NCBI RefSeq assembly: GCF_030684215.1
Contig: NZ_JAUXOV010000063.1
Coordinates: 1 to 64,000 of the forward strand
Length of the DNA stretch: 64,000 nt
Direction: 5' to 3'
From: Pseudotabrizicola sp.
Lineage (GTDB): Bacteria; Pseudomonadota; Alphaproteobacteria; Rhodobacterales; Rhodobacteraceae
Positions 47,739-57,011 of this stretch are shown piece after piece. The first letter of the stretch is position 1, and every line of letters starts with the position of its first letter. The notes beneath the pieces are model-generated. The model saw nothing but the letters and a program-made list of their open reading frames with translations. It did not search any database and was not told where the DNA came from. Position numbers and translations under genes: made by a program.

Positions 47739-48635
47739 ATGGCATCCGAACAAACGCGGCTGAATCTGTCGGCGGGGATTGCCTCGGTCTGTGTGGCCTC
47801 GGTTCTGGTAATGCTGAAGCTTTGGGCGCTGGGGCAGACCGGGTCTTTGTCTGTGGCGGCATCGCTGGCCGACAGTGCTATGGATCTGATGGTCAGCCTG
47901 ATGGCGATGGCGGCAATATTTTATGCTGCAAAACCAGCGGATGAGGACCACGCTTTCGGTCATACCTCGGCAGAAGATCTGGCCTCGTTGGGGCAAGCGC
48001 TGTTCATTTTGGTTTCAGCCGGGGTGATCGGTGTGGCGGCTGTGCAACGTCTGCTGGCGCCGGTGCCTGAAACGCTGTCCCGGGAAGGTGTCGGCATGGG
48101 GGTGATGGCGGTGTCGATCCTGCTGACCTTGGGGCTGGTGCTGTGGCAGGGGCGCGTCGCAAAGCGGACCGGCAACAAGGTGGTGGCCGCGGACCGGCTG
48201 CACTATCTGGGTGACCTGCTGCCGAATATCGGCGCGATAGCCTCGCTTTGGGCGTCAAGCGCCTTTGGGCTGACTTCGGTGGATTCGGTCGTGGCACTGG
48301 CAGCGGCGGGAATGCTGGCCTTGGGCGCGATGCGGATCGGGCGCGATGCTTTCAATGCATTGATGGACAGACGGGCCGACCCGGTTGTAATTTCCGGGAT
48401 CGAGTCCATCGCCCGCGACTGGCCGGGGGTGAAGGGCTATCACGACATCAAGACGCGGACTGCGGGCAGCCGGATTTTTGTGCAGATCCACATCGAACTG
48501 GATGGCGGCCAACCGCTGCGCGAGGCGCATGCAATTGGGGCCGGGTTGCGCCGGGCGATCCTCAAGGCCTATCCGCAGGCCGATGTGATTGTACACAAGG
48601 ACGTTGCCAACGACCCTGGCCCCAAAAAGCACTAG
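47739..48635 (+). CDS. Cation diffusion facilitator (FieF-like)
   Basis: SLADSAMDLMVSLMAMAAIFYAAKPADEDHAFGHTSAEDLA; C-terminal GYHDIKTRTAGSRIFVQIHIELDG. Confidence 0.9.
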   Translation: MASEQTRLNLSAGIASVCVASVLVMLKLWALGQTGSLSVAASLADSAMDLMVSLMAMAAIFYAAKPADEDHAFGHTSAEDLASLGQALFILVSAGVIGVAAVQRLLAPVPETLSREGVGMGVMAVSILLTLGLVLWQGRVAKRTGNKVVAADRLHYLGDLLPNIGAIASLWASSAFGLTSVDSVVALAAAGMLALGAMRIGRDAFNALMDRRADPVVISGIESIARDWPGVKGYHDIKTRTAGSRIFVQIHIELDGGQPLREAHAIGAGLRRAILKAYPQADVIVHKDVANDPGPKKH

Positions 48636-48703
48636 GCGCCCTCCCGCCCTGTTTTAGAGGTTCCGTTTAATCAGGGCTTGGAATGTCCTAGCATGTCGTT
48701 CAA

Positions 48704-48719
48704 TTATACAGGTGTATAA
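48704..48719. promoter_or_regulatory. Candidate TetR operator TTATACaggtGTATAA
   Basis: Perfect 6 bp palindromic arms 13 bp upstream of the TetR-family start codon. Confidence 0.5.
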
Positions 48720-48731
48720 CAGGATGCCGCT

Positions 48732-49385
48732 ATGGTTGAAGACCGCCGCCCCTATCGCCGCGAATCGCAAGAGCAACGCCGCGAAGCGTTGATCAACTCG
48801 GCGCTGCATTTGCTGGCCCAAGGCGGGCCGCAAGCAGCCACGGTGCGGGCGATTGCCGAACGGGCGAACATTTCGCCGGGGCTGATCCGGCATTATTTTG
48901 ACTCCAAAGACGATCTGACCCGTGCGGCCTATGCCGCGTTGATGGACCGGATGACCGTGGAAAGTCTGGCGGCAACGGAAGGCATCAGCGACGATCCGGC
49001 GGCGCAGCTTGCGGCCTTTGTCGCGGTCAGCCTGCGGCCTCCGGTCATGGATGGCGATCGTGTGCGGCTTTGGGCCGGCTTTTTGCATCATGTTCGCCGC
49101 GATCCGCGAATGCATGATGTGCACAAGGCGACCTATCTGGGCTACCGCGACCGGTTGCAGGCGTTGATTCAGGCGTTGCCCGGCAGGTCCGATCCAGCCA
49201 AGGCGCGTGCGCTGGCGATTGCCTGCAATGCGGTTATTGACGGGCTGTGGCTGGAGGGCGGGACATTGCCAGACAGTTTCGCCGCTGGCGAGATAGAGCA
49301 GATCGGCCTGACTGCCATATCCGCCATTCTTGACATACCACTGCCAACCCATACCCCTACCTCCAACCCTCCCGAGGTTTCATGA
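48732..49385 (+). CDS. TetR-family transcriptional regulator (BetI-like C-terminal domain)
   Basis: RREALINSALHLLAQGGPQAATVRAIAERANISPGLIRHYFDSKDDLTRAAY. Confidence 0.85.
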   Translation: MVEDRRPYRRESQEQRREALINSALHLLAQGGPQAATVRAIAERANISPGLIRHYFDSKDDLTRAAYAALMDRMTVESLAATEGISDDPAAQLAAFVAVSLRPPVMDGDRVRLWAGFLHHVRRDPRMHDVHKATYLGYRDRLQALIQALPGRSDPAKARALAIACNAVIDGLWLEGGTLPDSFAAGEIEQIGLTAISAILDIPLPTHTPTSNPPEVS

Positions 49386-50557
49386 AATACGCTGCAGTGC
49401 TTGACGATCTGGCTGGTTTGGGCGGGGCCAAATGGGGGGTCCATCTGCGCGCCCGCGCGCTCAAGGCCGAGGGACGGCAGGTGTTGGAGCTGACGATCGG
49501 CGAGCCGGACACGCCGCCGCCCGCCCGTCTGGTAGAGGTGGCAGCCGCTGCGATGACCGCCGGGCGCACCGGGTATTCTAACGGGCGCGGTGAGTCCGGG
49601 CTGCTCCAAGCCCTCGCCGACCGCTATACGGCGCGGCGCGGGCGCAGCTTTTCTTCCGACCAGTTCCTGTGCCTGCCCGGCACCCAGACCGTGCTTTATA
49701 TGGCCTTGCGCGCCTTGGCCCAAGCGGGCGATGAGGTGTTGGTGGGCGATCCGATGTATGCCACCTATGAAGGCGTTATCCGGGCCAGCGGGGCCACCAT
49801 GGTCCCGGTGCCCTTGCGCCCTGAACATGGATTTAGGATGCAGGCCGCAGATGTAGCGGCACGGATCACGCCGCGCAGCCGGGTCTTGTTCCTGAACACC
49901 CCACATAACCCGACCGGGGCGGTGCTGCGACCAGACGACATTGCGGCACTGGGCGAGATCGCCCGCGCCCATGATCTGTGGATCCTGTCGGATGAGGTCT
50001 ATGAGGAGTTGGTGTTTGACGGCACCGATTTTCACTCGCCGCTGTCGCATCCTGATCTGGTGGACCGGGTGATCGCGGCTTCGTCGATCTCTAAGTCCCA
50101 TGCTGCACCAGGGTTCCGGTCTGGCTGGTGCGTGGGTCCTGCCGAATTTACCGCGCGCGCCCTGCCCTTGGCGGAAACCATGCTGTTCGGCAATCAACCG
50201 TTTCTGGCGGATGCCACGGCAGATGCAATTGCGGTGCCCTCGCCCGTCGCGGGGGGGATGGCCGCACGCTATGCGGCGCGGGCGCGGATGCTGGCCGATG
50301 TGCTGGACGGTGTAGCGGGCCTGCAGGTGCATCGCCCCGATGCGGGGATGTTTGCACTGCTGGACATTCGCGCAAGCGGCATGACAGGCGAGGCGTTTGC
50401 GCTGGCGCTGCTGGAGACCGATGGCGTCGCCTGCATGCCGGGGGAAAGTTTCGGCGATGGGCTGGCAGGCTGGCTGCGGATCAGCCTGACCCAGCCCGAT
50501 ACGGTTATGGCCGAGGCCGCAGCGCGGATTGCGCGCTTTGCACAGCGGGGGGTATAG
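49382..50557 (+). CDS. Class I/II PLP-dependent aminotransferase (arginine:pyruvate transaminase AruH-like)
   Basis: LNTPHNPTGAVLRPDDI; LSDEVYEELVFDG; SSISKSHAAPGFRSGWCVGP; 4 bp overlap with the TetR gene. Confidence 0.85.
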   Translation: MKYAAVLDDLAGLGGAKWGVHLRARALKAEGRQVLELTIGEPDTPPPARLVEVAAAAMTAGRTGYSNGRGESGLLQALADRYTARRGRSFSSDQFLCLPGTQTVLYMALRALAQAGDEVLVGDPMYATYEGVIRASGATMVPVPLRPEHGFRMQAADVAARITPRSRVLFLNTPHNPTGAVLRPDDIAALGEIARAHDLWILSDEVYEELVFDGTDFHSPLSHPDLVDRVIAASSISKSHAAPGFRSGWCVGPAEFTARALPLAETMLFGNQPFLADATADAIAVPSPVAGGMAARYAARARMLADVLDGVAGLQVHRPDAGMFALLDIRASGMTGEAFALALLETDGVACMPGESFGDGLAGWLRISLTQPDTVMAEAAARIARFAQRGV

Positions 50558-50560
50558 GCG

Positions 50561-52129
50561 ATGGCTACAGTGGGTATGCGTCTGGTTGAGGGTCTTGCGG
50601 CGCGCGGGGTCGAGGTGGTGTTCGGTATTCCCGGCGTGCACACGGTAGAGCTGTATCGCGGCTTGGCCGGGTCATCCGTGCGCCATGTGACGGCGCGGCA
50701 GGAACAAGGCGCGGCCTTTATGGCCGATGGCTATGCGAGGGTCACGGGGCGGCCGGGGGTGGCGTTTGTCATCACCGGGCCGGGGCTGACCAATGCGTTG
50801 ACTGCAATGGCGCAGGCTCGCGCCGATTCGGTGCCGATGCTGGTGGTGTCAGGGGTCAACCGGCGCGACAGTCTGGGTCAGGGCTTTGGTCTGCTGCATG
50901 AATTGCCCGATCAGGCCGGGATGGTGCGCGCGCTGTGCCCAACGTTGCGGGTCAGCGCGCCCGAAATGCTGGGGCCAGTACTGGACCGGGCCTTTGCGCT
51001 GATGCTGGGCGCGCGTCCCGGCCCGGTGCATATCGAAGTGCCCACAGACGTGATGGCGCTGGAGGCAGGCACCGTGACCGCCCCTGTGCCGCTGGCTTTG
51101 CGCGCCGCCGATGCTGGCGCAGTGGCCGAGGCGGTGTCCCGGCTGAACAGCGCGCGGCGGGTGGTCATTCTGGCGGGTGGCGGGGCGAAGGCGGCGGCAG
51201 CGCCACTACGGGCGCTGGCCGCAGCCTTGGATGCGCCCGTCGTGCAGACGGTAAACGCGCGCGGGGTGATGTTTGGCCACGCGCTTTCGGTTCCGGCGTC
51301 TCCCAGTCTTGATGCCGTGCGGGCGCTGATTGCCGGGGCAGACCTTGTGCTGGCGGTGGGCACCGAACTGGGGCCGACGGATTACGACATGTATGTGCGC
51401 GGCGGCTTTCCCGACCTGTCTGGCATGATCCGCATAGACGTTTGCGCCGAACAACTGGCCCGGCACCCGGCCGGGCTGCGGCTACAGGCCGATGCCGGGC
51501 TGACACTCACGGCGCTGGCTGATGCGCAGCCCCGGCAGGCCGATGGTTCGGCACGGGCCGAGGCCTGCCGGATCGCCGCGCGCGCCGAACTGGCAAGGCT
51601 GCACCCGGCGATGCACACACAACTGGCCATGGTCGAGGCGATGCGCGACGCCCTGCCCGGCGCAATCATTGTGGGCGACAGCACCCAGCCGGTCTATGCG
51701 GCCAACCTGTTCTACGATCACGACCGGGCGGGCGGCTGGTTCAACGCCGCCACCGGCTACGGTGCCTTGGGCTTTGGTCCCGGTGCCGCTATTGGCGCCG
51801 CTCTGGCCGCGCCCGGCGTGCCGGTGGTCTGTTTAATTGGCGATGGTGGGTTACAATTCAGCGCCGCTGAACTGCGCACCGCCCGCGATGAAGGCTTGCC
51901 CATCAGCTTTGTCGTCTGGAACAATGCTGGCTATCGCGAGATTGCCGAGGCCATGGCGGGCGCGGGCACACAGGTGATCGGCTGCGATCCTTCACCGCTG
52001 AGCCTCGCCCCCTTTGCCGAGGCATGCGGGCTGCCCTTTGTCAGCCTTTTGCCCGACCCGGGCGCGCTGCGCAGTACCTTGCAACAGCCCCAGACCGGGC
52101 CACGGCTGATAGAGCTACGGGCACCCTAA
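50561..52129 (+). CDS. Thiamine diphosphate-dependent enzyme (acetolactate synthase-like; possible 2-ketoarginine decarboxylase AruI-like)
   Basis: GVEVVFGIPGVHTVELYRGLAGSSVRHVTARQEQGAAFMADGYARVTGRPGVAFVITGPGLTNALTAMAQA; C-terminal LIGDGGLQFSAAELRTA. Confidence 0.83.
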   Translation: MATVGMRLVEGLAARGVEVVFGIPGVHTVELYRGLAGSSVRHVTARQEQGAAFMADGYARVTGRPGVAFVITGPGLTNALTAMAQARADSVPMLVVSGVNRRDSLGQGFGLLHELPDQAGMVRALCPTLRVSAPEMLGPVLDRAFALMLGARPGPVHIEVPTDVMALEAGTVTAPVPLALRAADAGAVAEAVSRLNSARRVVILAGGGAKAAAAPLRALAAALDAPVVQTVNARGVMFGHALSVPASPSLDAVRALIAGADLVLAVGTELGPTDYDMYVRGGFPDLSGMIRIDVCAEQLARHPAGLRLQADAGLTLTALADAQPRQADGSARAEACRIAARAELARLHPAMHTQLAMVEAMRDALPGAIIVGDSTQPVYAANLFYDHDRAGGWFNAATGYGALGFGPGAAIGAALAAPGVPVVCLIGDGGLQFSAAELRTARDEGLPISFVVWNNAGYREIAEAMAGAGTQVIGCDPSPLSLAPFAEACGLPFVSLLPDPGALRSTLQQPQTGPRLIELRAP

Positions 52130-52275
52130 GAAAATTGGCCCGCTAACACCTTGATTCAAAACACGCTATCTCATAGCAGCGCGGCGTTTTTGCCTAGCGC
52201 GGCGCAACATCGCATATCTTTTCCCATCACAGCGGCGCTCTGCTCAGCCCGCGATACAATGGGAAAGGACACCCG

Positions 52276-52821
52276 ATGTTTAAGACCGCAAAGACCGCTG
52301 CTATCACTGCCGTGACCGCGCTTTCAATTGCCATCACTGCAGCTGCTCCTGCACATGCCTTGGGCAAGAATGAGCGCAACTTTCTGAAAGGCGTCGCCGC
52401 CACCGTTATCATCGGCGCGCTGATCAATGATGCGCAGGCCCGTCAGCCGCAACCGCAGCCGGTGTATCGCCCGCAGCCACAGCCACAGCCCCAGTATCGC
52501 CCGCATCCGCAACCGCAGCCACAACACCACTACCGCCCGCGTCAGGATCATCACCACAGCACCAGTGGCCGGGTGATCGGGTCGAACGCGTCGGTCCATT
52601 CGACCATCGCGGCGCAGTCATTCAACAGCTATTCGGTAGCGCAACGCCGCGCGATCCAAAGCCGCCTGCGCGCCTTTGGCTATTACAACGGTGGCATTGA
52701 CGCCGCCTTTGGTCCCGGCACCTACAACGCCGTGGTGGCCTACGCCCGTGACAGCGGCGGCGAGCGTCAGTTGCAGACCCGTGCCGGCACCTTCGGGATC
52801 TATGACAGCCTGATCTACTGA
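52276..52821 (+). CDS. Secreted Q/P/H-rich protein with C-terminal peptidoglycan-binding-like domain
   Basis: Signal peptide; RQPQPQPVYRPQPQPQPQYRPHPQPQPQHHYRPRQDHHH; AQRRAIQSRLRAFGYYNGGIDAAFGPGTYNAVVAYAR. Confidence 0.8.
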   Translation: MFKTAKTAAITAVTALSIAITAAAPAHALGKNERNFLKGVAATVIIGALINDAQARQPQPQPVYRPQPQPQPQYRPHPQPQPQHHYRPRQDHHHSTSGRVIGSNASVHSTIAAQSFNSYSVAQRRAIQSRLRAFGYYNGGIDAAFGPGTYNAVVAYARDSGGERQLQTRAGTFGIYDSLIY

Positions 52822-52879
52822 TCCCTGCCCCGTTTCGAGTAGCGCTTTGCCGGACTGTCCCCATGGCAAAGCGTACCCC

Positions 52880-52912
52880 GCGCCCCGGTCCTCCCCAGAC
52901 CGGGGCGCATCT
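52880..52912 (+). terminator. Intrinsic terminator
   Basis: gcgccccggtc-ctcccca-gaccggggcgc then atcttt; preceded by a second hairpin cgctttgcc/ggcaaagcg (52843-52873). Confidence 0.75.
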
Positions 52913-53006
52913 TTGTGGAAAGCCCGTTTTCAATGCGCCATAACTTTGATTTCGATGCGCCCAAACGTTCACCAAGGATTGCCCCTTGGCCCGCGTCTGA
53001 CCTATC

Positions 53007-53555
53007 GTGATGTTGATGGAAACGCCCGACGAAAACCTTGCTTTGGCCGCTGCCAGCGGTGACCGCGCTGCTTTTGCGGCGCTGGTGACTCGGCATTACG
53101 ACCGGATCTTTGCGCTTGGCTGGCGGCTGACAGGCAACAAGGCCGAGGCCGAAGATCTGGCGCAAGACATCTGCGCCGCCCTGCCACACCGCTTGCGCGG
53201 CTGGCGGGCAGAGGCGCGGTTCACCACATGGCTTTACCGTGTGGTGGTCAATGCCGCCCACGATGCAAGGCGGCGTGCGGCGGTGCGCAACCGTGCCGCA
53301 GATGGCTGGGGCGATCGGGAAATCGCCCGGCAGGATGCAATGGCCGAAGACCGCGCCGCGCAAGATTGGCTGATGGCGGCGATGGCGCAGCTGCCGGTCG
53401 AATTGCGCGACACCGTGGCGCTGGTTCTGGGCGAGGAGTTGACGCAGGCCGAGGCCGGTTTGGTGCTGGGCCTGTCCGAAGGCACGATTGCCTGGCGGAT
53501 GTCAGAGGTAAAGAAACGGCTGCGCGCCATGGCCGCCGAGGAGGCAAAGGCATGA
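53007..53555 (+). CDS. ECF-family RNA polymerase sigma factor
   Basis: RHYDRIFALGWRLTGNKAEAEDLAQDICAALPHRL...TTWLYRVVVNAAHDARRR...LPVELRDTVALVLGEELTQAEAGLVLGLSEGTIAWRMSEVKKRL. Confidence 0.9.
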   Translation: MMLMETPDENLALAAASGDRAAFAALVTRHYDRIFALGWRLTGNKAEAEDLAQDICAALPHRLRGWRAEARFTTWLYRVVVNAAHDARRRAAVRNRAADGWGDREIARQDAMAEDRAAQDWLMAAMAQLPVELRDTVALVLGEELTQAEAGLVLGLSEGTIAWRMSEVKKRLRAMAAEEAKA

Positions 53556-55495
53556 CCCGCGACCCTGACTTTGAAAAGCTAAAAGCCGCGCTGAAAGCCG
53601 CGCCCGCCAGTGACCCTGCCGCTAAAGTGGCGGCTTTGGCCCGCGCAATGGACGCTTATGAAGATTCTGCGCTCTCCGGCCAAGGATCGAACGATCCCCC
53701 GCGTTCCACTGCTGACCGCCAGCCAAAGGCGGGGTTTGCAAGCGGAGTGCGCAAGATGCTGAATGCCTTGAAACTGAAACCCGTGCTGGCCGCCACAACC
53801 TCTGCCGCCGCTTTGGCGGTCGGTCTGATTGTGTTCTTGCCGCAATCCGAGGCGCCGCCCGAACGCCTGGCCGCACCAACCCCGGTCGCCCCAGCCCCCG
53901 CTGCCGCGCCGGAACCCGCGCCTGAGGCGATCATGACCCGCAAGGCCACCCCCGCCGAAGTTGCCGCCCCACAAGATGGCGTGGCAGATCTGGCGATGGA
54001 AGCGCCGGTGGTAGAGCCGTCACTTTCGGGCCTGCCCGCGCCAGACCAAAGAGCCTTGCCGCCTGAAAGCGCCGAGCAATTTGCCAATGCGGACGCAAAC
54101 CCGGTGCAGGTCACACGCGATGCCCCGGTATCCACTTTCTCGGTTGACGTGGATACCGCATCTTATGCCTTTGTCCGCGACAGTCTGATGGGAGGTTATC
54201 TTCCTGACCCCGAGGCTGTGCGCGTCGAGGAGATGCTGAATTACTTCCCCTTTGCCTACCCGGCCCCCGATGTCGGAGAGGCCCCATTCCGCCCGACCGT
54301 GACAGTGATGCCAACGCCTTGGAACGCCGGCACGCGATTGGTGCACATCGCTTTGCAAGGGCGACTTCCCGAGATTGAAGCGCGCCCACCGCTCAACCTT
54401 GTGTTCCTGATCGACACCTCTGGCTCGATGGACGACCCAAACAAACTGCCGCTGCTAAAGCAATCACTGGCCTTGATGCTGGGCGAATTGCGCCCTGCGG
54501 ATCAGGTGGCGATTGTGGCCTATGCCGGATCGGCGGGCGAAGTGCTGCCCCCGACCCCGGCCAGTGAACGCGCAACGATCCTTGCCGCGCTGAACCGGCT
54601 GGACGCAGGCGGCTCGACAGCAGGGGCCGAGGGGCTGACACTGGCCTATCGCCTTGCCGAAAGCATGACCGCGGCGGGCGAGGTCAGCCGCATCCTGCTG
54701 GCCACCGATGGCGATTTCAACGTCGGCATCGATGACCCCGAGGGGTTAGAGGCCTTTGTCGCCCGCAAGCGGTCTACCGGGGTTTACCTGTCGGTGCTGG
54801 GCTTTGGCCGGGGCACTCTGGATGATGCGGTGATGCAGTCGTTGGCGCAGAACGGCAACGGAACAGCCGCCTATATCGACACGCTGCAAGAAGCGCGCAA
54901 GGTGCTGGTGGATCAGTTGACGGGCGTGTTGTTCCCGATTGCCGATGATGTGAAGATACAGGTCGAATGGAACCCGGCGCAGGTCGCGGAATACCGGCTG
55001 ATCGGCTATGAAACCCGCGCTTTGCGGCGCGAGGATTTCAACAATGACGCGGTAGATGCAGGTGACATCGGCGCAGGTCATGCGGTAACGGCACTCTATG
55101 AGGTGACCGCACCGGGCAGCCCCGCCCTGCTGCACGATCCTTTGCGCTATGGCGCTGTGGTCGCCGATGCAATGGCAGATGCAGCCGCAACCGGCGCCAT
55201 TGCAGAAGACGCGCCTGAACTGGGTTTTTTGCGCCTGCGCTACAAGGCCCCGCGTGAAACTGTCAGCGCACTGATCGAAGTTCCCATCGTCGCAGGCACC
55301 GAAGTTACGCAAGATGCCCGCTTTGCCACCGCCATCGCCGGGTTCGGCCAGTTGCTTCGCGGTTCGGTCTATCTGGGCGATTGGGGCTGGGATCAGGCGA
55401 TAGATCTGGCCGAAGCCAACCGGGGAGAAGACCGCTTTGGCTATCGGATAGAGGCGGTCAATCTGATGCGGCTGGCGCAATCTTTGGCGCGCTGA
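53552..55495 (+). CDS. YfbK-like von Willebrand factor A domain protein with N-proximal TM segment
   Basis: FSVDVDTASYAFVRDSLMGGYLPDPEAVRVEEMLNYFPF; LNLVFLIDTSGSMDDPNKLPLLKQSL (MIDAS DxSxS); ATG overlaps sigma-factor stop. Confidence 0.9.
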   Translation: MTRDPDFEKLKAALKAAPASDPAAKVAALARAMDAYEDSALSGQGSNDPPRSTADRQPKAGFASGVRKMLNALKLKPVLAATTSAAALAVGLIVFLPQSEAPPERLAAPTPVAPAPAAAPEPAPEAIMTRKATPAEVAAPQDGVADLAMEAPVVEPSLSGLPAPDQRALPPESAEQFANADANPVQVTRDAPVSTFSVDVDTASYAFVRDSLMGGYLPDPEAVRVEEMLNYFPFAYPAPDVGEAPFRPTVTVMPTPWNAGTRLVHIALQGRLPEIEARPPLNLVFLIDTSGSMDDPNKLPLLKQSLALMLGELRPADQVAIVAYAGSAGEVLPPTPASERATILAALNRLDAGGSTAGAEGLTLAYRLAESMTAAGEVSRILLATDGDFNVGIDDPEGLEAFVARKRSTGVYLSVLGFGRGTLDDAVMQSLAQNGNGTAAYIDTLQEARKVLVDQLTGVLFPIADDVKIQVEWNPAQVAEYRLIGYETRALRREDFNNDAVDAGDIGAGHAVTALYEVTAPGSPALLHDPLRYGAVVADAMADAAATGAIAEDAPELGFLRLRYKAPRETVSALIEVPIVAGTEVTQDARFATAIAGFGQLLRGSVYLGDWGWDQAIDLAEANRGEDRFGYRIEAVNLMRLAQSLAR

Positions 55496-55512
55496 GGTCT
55501 TGGCAAAAAATG

Positions 55513-55537
55513 GCCCGCCAGACTGTCTCTGGCGGGC
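55513..55537. terminator. Bidirectional hairpin between convergent genes
   Basis: gcccgccag-actgtct-ctggcgggc. Confidence 0.7.
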
Positions 55538-55564
55538 AATTGCTTTGGGTCAGGTCAGAAAAGC

Positions 55565-56029
55565 TCAGACCGTGGTGCTTGACAGTGCATGCGCCTCAAC
55601 ATCGGCGGTGCGGCCAATTTCGATCCGACGGGGCTTCAACGCCTCGGGAGTCTCACGGATCAGGTCGATGTGCAGCATCCCGTGCTCATGCACCGCGCCC
55701 GTCACGCGGACATGATCGGCCAGCGCAAAGCGACGTTCAAATGCGCGGGTGGCAATACCACGGTGCAGATAGGTTTTGCCCTCAGGCTCGGGAGCTTTGC
55801 GGGCGGTGACGTGCAACGCGCCTTCCTTTACCTCGACCGACAATTCGTCAGGGGTAAAACCGGCAACGGCGACAGAGATGCGGTAAGCATCATCCGCAGT
55901 CTTTTCAATGTTATAGGGCGGATAGGTTGGCTGAGCCACATCGGCAGACAGCGCGCGATCCATCAGGTCGGCAATGCGGTCAAAGCCAACGGTGGCACGG
56001 TACAGTGGGGCAAGATCAAAGCTACGCAT
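55565..56029 (-). CDS. hsp20: Hsp20 small heat-shock protein
   Basis: YPPYNIEKTADDAYRISVAVAGFTPDELSVEVKEGALHVTARK; FERRFALADHVRV. Confidence 0.93.
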   Translation of the reverse strand: MRSFDLAPLYRATVGFDRIADLMDRALSADVAQPTYPPYNIEKTADDAYRISVAVAGFTPDELSVEVKEGALHVTARKAPEPEGKTYLHRGIATRAFERRFALADHVRVTGAVHEHGMLHIDLIRETPEALKPRRIEIGRTADVEAHALSSTTV

Positions 56030-56124
56030 GGGTCATCCTTTTCGAAAGCGATGCAATGTGTGGCCCCCCGGTCAGGGGCGGGCCATGGTCAGATCCGGGC
56101 CCGTTGTGGCACCCGGATGATGCA

Positions 56125-56154
56125 AAGTTAGGGAGCGCAAAACCGCGTTTCAAG
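56125..56154 (-). promoter_or_regulatory. Putative sigma-32 (RpoH) promoter for hsp20
   Basis: Minus strand CTTGAAA-N14-CCCTAACTT; -35 matches CTTGAAA exactly, spacing in range. Confidence 0.7.
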
Positions 56155-56171
56155 AGGGTGCCGCGCGCGTT

Positions 56172-57011
56172 TCAGTTGCCCGGCGGTCGCAGAAACCGCG
56201 CGCCGCCCGCGCTGCGGTCGGTCGTCCCTGCGCCAATGCGGCGGGCCGTGGGGGCGGCCTCGCGCGCCTCGATGACACCCCGGCCAGCGCGTAACTGCGC
56301 CTTGAGGTCAGACACCAACTGCGGCAGCTCCATACCAAAGGCCACGGTTTTATCCTTGTCGTTGAGCCCGCCCGAGATAATCGACACGATCCGCGCACGG
56401 CCTCGGCTGCGATCAAACACCGGTGCGCCGGACGAGCCAAAGGTCACATCGCAATCCACCGCAATCAACCCTTGTTCCCGACCCAGCACCGTGCAGGCAC
56501 GCTGCCACGACAGCGCCGCATCGCGCCCACGGGCATAAGACACCACGCTGACCACATCCCCGGTGCCGGGGCGGTCAACGGCAAAGGGCGGCGCCAGCGC
56601 GGTGGAAATCGGGGTGGAAAGCTCCAAGAGTGCCACATCATAGCGCATCTGCAAGGCCGTCTGCAGGCCACTCAATGACGGCTGATAGCGCTGATGCGCG
56701 GTGGCGCGGGCGACCTGTGCGTCCGCCACCGACACGCCATCCGCATGGCCCGCACGAAAGGTGATGCTGCCCACCGGATGCGCCGAGCCACCGGGACCGA
56801 ACAGGCAATGCGCGGCGGTCAGCACCAGATCGGCGGCAATCAGCGTGCCGGTGCAGGAATGGGCATTGCCCACATCCACCCGGCCCACGGCCTTCCAACT
56901 GGTGATCTGATCGGGGCGGGCAAGCCGCTCCAGCCCAGAGTTCTGCGCCAGTGCCACTGTCGGCATCACACCGATCGCCACCGCCAGACAAATGGCGATG
57001 ACGCGGATCAC
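56172..57011 (-). CDS. Trypsin-like serine protease (S1 family), secreted
   Basis: LVLTAAHCLF, YDVALLELSTPI, FGSSGAPVFDR. Confidence 0.86.
   Translation of the reverse strand: MIRVIAICLAVAIGVMPTVALAQNSGLERLARPDQITSWKAVGRVDVGNAHSCTGTLIAADLVLTAAHCLFGPGGSAHPVGSITFRAGHADGVSVADAQVARATAHQRYQPSLSGLQTALQMRYDVALLELSTPISTALAPPFAVDRPGTGDVVSVVSYARGRDAALSWQRACTVLGREQGLIAVDCDVTFGSSGAPVFDRSRGRARIVSIISGGLNDKDKTVAFGMELPQLVSDLKAQLRAGRGVIEAREAAPTARRIGAGTTDRSAGGARFLRPPGN

Noticed and set aside
49169-50641. Minus-strand 490-aa ORF
   Set aside because: Antisense to the aminotransferase; no recognisable motifs.
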